A DNA stretch of 42,090 nucleotides, from contig JBGSON010000030.1 of NCBI GenBank assembly GCA_041739085.1, forward strand, positions 1 to 42,090. The letters run 5' to 3'. Under the pieces are notes generated by a model. That model ran no database searches. It saw only the letters and a program-made list of their open reading frames with translations, and was not told the DNA's origin. The position numbers and the translations under genes are program-made. The first letter of the stretch is position 1. Each line of letters starts with the position of its first letter. Source of the stretch: JBGSON01 sp041739085. GTDB taxonomy: Bacteria > Patescibacteriota > Gracilibacteria > CAIRYL01. Shown piece after piece: positions 41,440 to 42,090 of this stretch.

Positions 41440-42090
41440 TTATTCTCCGGAAAGTTCCGCGATCGCAGCTTCGACGACATCGATCGGCATCGCACCTCCT
41501 ATGGATTTCACTTCTCCCGTGGTGACATTGAGGACGATGTTTCCGGGGGTCCCCTGGACTCCCGCCGCCGCCGCTTCATCAACATCCGTTTTGATGACGC
41601 TCGCCATCTCACCGGAATCCAGGCAGGCCTGGAACTCACTCTGACTCACGTTGATGACGTTCGCGATCGTGGAGAGAGTCTCAACGGTATATGCCGCCTG
41701 GTCCGCGTAGAGAGTATCCGCGTAGAGCCAGAAGGCATCCTCTCCTCCGAGCTTTCTTGCGCACTCAGCTCCTTCAGCCTTTTTCTGAGCGCCCGGATGA
41801 AATCCGAGGGGGAAGTGCCGGTGGATCCATGCCACTTTTCCCGGATATTTGTCGACTACTTCCTGAGCAGTAGCGTGGAATTTTCCGCAGAAGGGGCATT
41901 CAAAATCGGAATATTCGATGAGGAGGATGTTCGCATTCCGGTCTCCGCGAACATGGTCTGTCTCCTTCAGAGGCGTGACGTTTTTCGCGAGTTCAGCTTG
42001 CCGGGCAGCTTCTTCTTCCGCTGCTTTGTTCTGATCCACCTGCTGTGCCGCAATGAAGGCGTTGATGCCATCTTCTACAGCCTTTTGAAA
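41440..42090 (-). CDS. DsbA-like thioredoxin-fold protein, 3' part
   Basis: The C-terminal 216 codons of a gene that continues past the right edge; the GTG at 42039 is not the start, since the frame stays open to 42090 with coding-like sequence. The fold is the DsbA/BdbD type: YSDFECPFCGKFH with a CPFC redox pair, KVAWIHRHFPLGFH, an inserted helical domain, then GVQGTPGNIVLN with the cis-Pro loop. Such proteins oxidise or isomerise disulfides outside the membrane; the missing N-terminus probably carries a signal anchor, and an Ala/Glu/Gln-rich linker precedes the domain. The many Cys residues in the DUF11 surface protein give it a possible substrate. A strong terminator follows. Confidence 0.9.
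   Translation of the reverse strand, partial: FQKAVEDGINAFIAAQQVDQNKAAEEEAARQAELAKNVTPLKETDHVRGDRNANILLIEYSDFECPFCGKFHATAQEVVDKYPGKVAWIHRHFPLGFHPGAQKKAEGAECARKLGGEDAFWLYADTLYADQAAYTVETLSTIANVINVSQSEFQACLDSGEMASVIKTDVDEAAAAGVQGTPGNIVLNVTTGEVKSIGGAMPIDVVEAAIAELSGE

Noticed and set aside
1..42090. Recoded stop (UGA as Gly) or a CRISPR array
   Set aside because: TGA ends conserved genes such as tatD and comM at the expected lengths, and no regularly spaced direct repeats of CRISPR size were seen.

Overview
The window looks like part of a small, streamlined bacterial chromosome, most plausibly from the Candidate Phyla Radiation (Patescibacteria), perhaps the Peregrinibacteria side. That placement is inference. 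It rests on housekeeping genes scattered without their usual partners, short operons, large surface proteins of unknown role, and isolated metabolic genes (ilvB, purM, pyrG). TGA, TAG and TAA all act as stops, so there is no sign of the recoded UGA of some Gracilibacteria. No start codon I examined has a clear Shine-Dalgarno sequence, while several good sigma-70-type promoters are visible.

Layout. 1-4.6 kb: the start of a CNNM/CorC-type membrane protein (cut by the edge), ung, a REP-like inverted-repeat doublet, a voltage-sensor/bacterial-PH membrane protein, a CoA-binding protein and pyrG. 4.6-9.8 kb: a large DUF11 surface protein, a consensus promoter with hairpins but no gene, a lipoprotein/membrane-protein pair and truB. 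9.8-10.6 kb: no gene, but a strong promoter, many hairpins and an intrinsic terminator, so a candidate structured RNA. 10.6-15.7 kb: comM, an orphan acetolactate synthase, and two unknown genes, one with nonapeptide repeats. 15.7-20.2 kb: a small membrane protein, then an ATP-grasp/retropepsin/DUF1704 fusion with its 7TM partner, and tRNA-Leu(CAG). 20.2-25.2 kb: an EamA transporter, tatD, dprA, a possible permuted NlpC/P60-like protein and a zinc ribbon protein. 25.3-31.7 kb: purM, ftsE, mfd and dnaN. 31.7-42.1 kb: an AT-rich gap, a sugar nucleotidyltransferase, a ComEC-like metallo-beta-lactamase, a LAxTG-type surface protein, a DnaQ exonuclease fused to a decayed DinG helicase, a MITE-like palindrome, ftsK and a DsbA-like protein.

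How the genes fit together. DNA maintenance and uptake are prominent: ung, mfd, dnaN, tatD, ftsK, and the transformation-linked comM, dprA and ComEC-like domain protein. The most distinctive system is the two-gene operon at 15931-19852. It joins a RimK/glutamate-ligase-like ATP-grasp domain, a shortened RimB-like retropepsin domain and a DUF1704 metallopeptidase (the family of the tubulin tyrosine carboxypeptidase MATCAP) in one polypeptide, next to a PKD-7TM membrane protein whose 7TM part matches the one that accompanies glutamate-ligase-like enzymes in proteobacteria. Two more unusual architectures are the pore-less voltage-sensor/PH fusion (1372-2475) and the exonuclease/pseudo-helicase (36474-38876).
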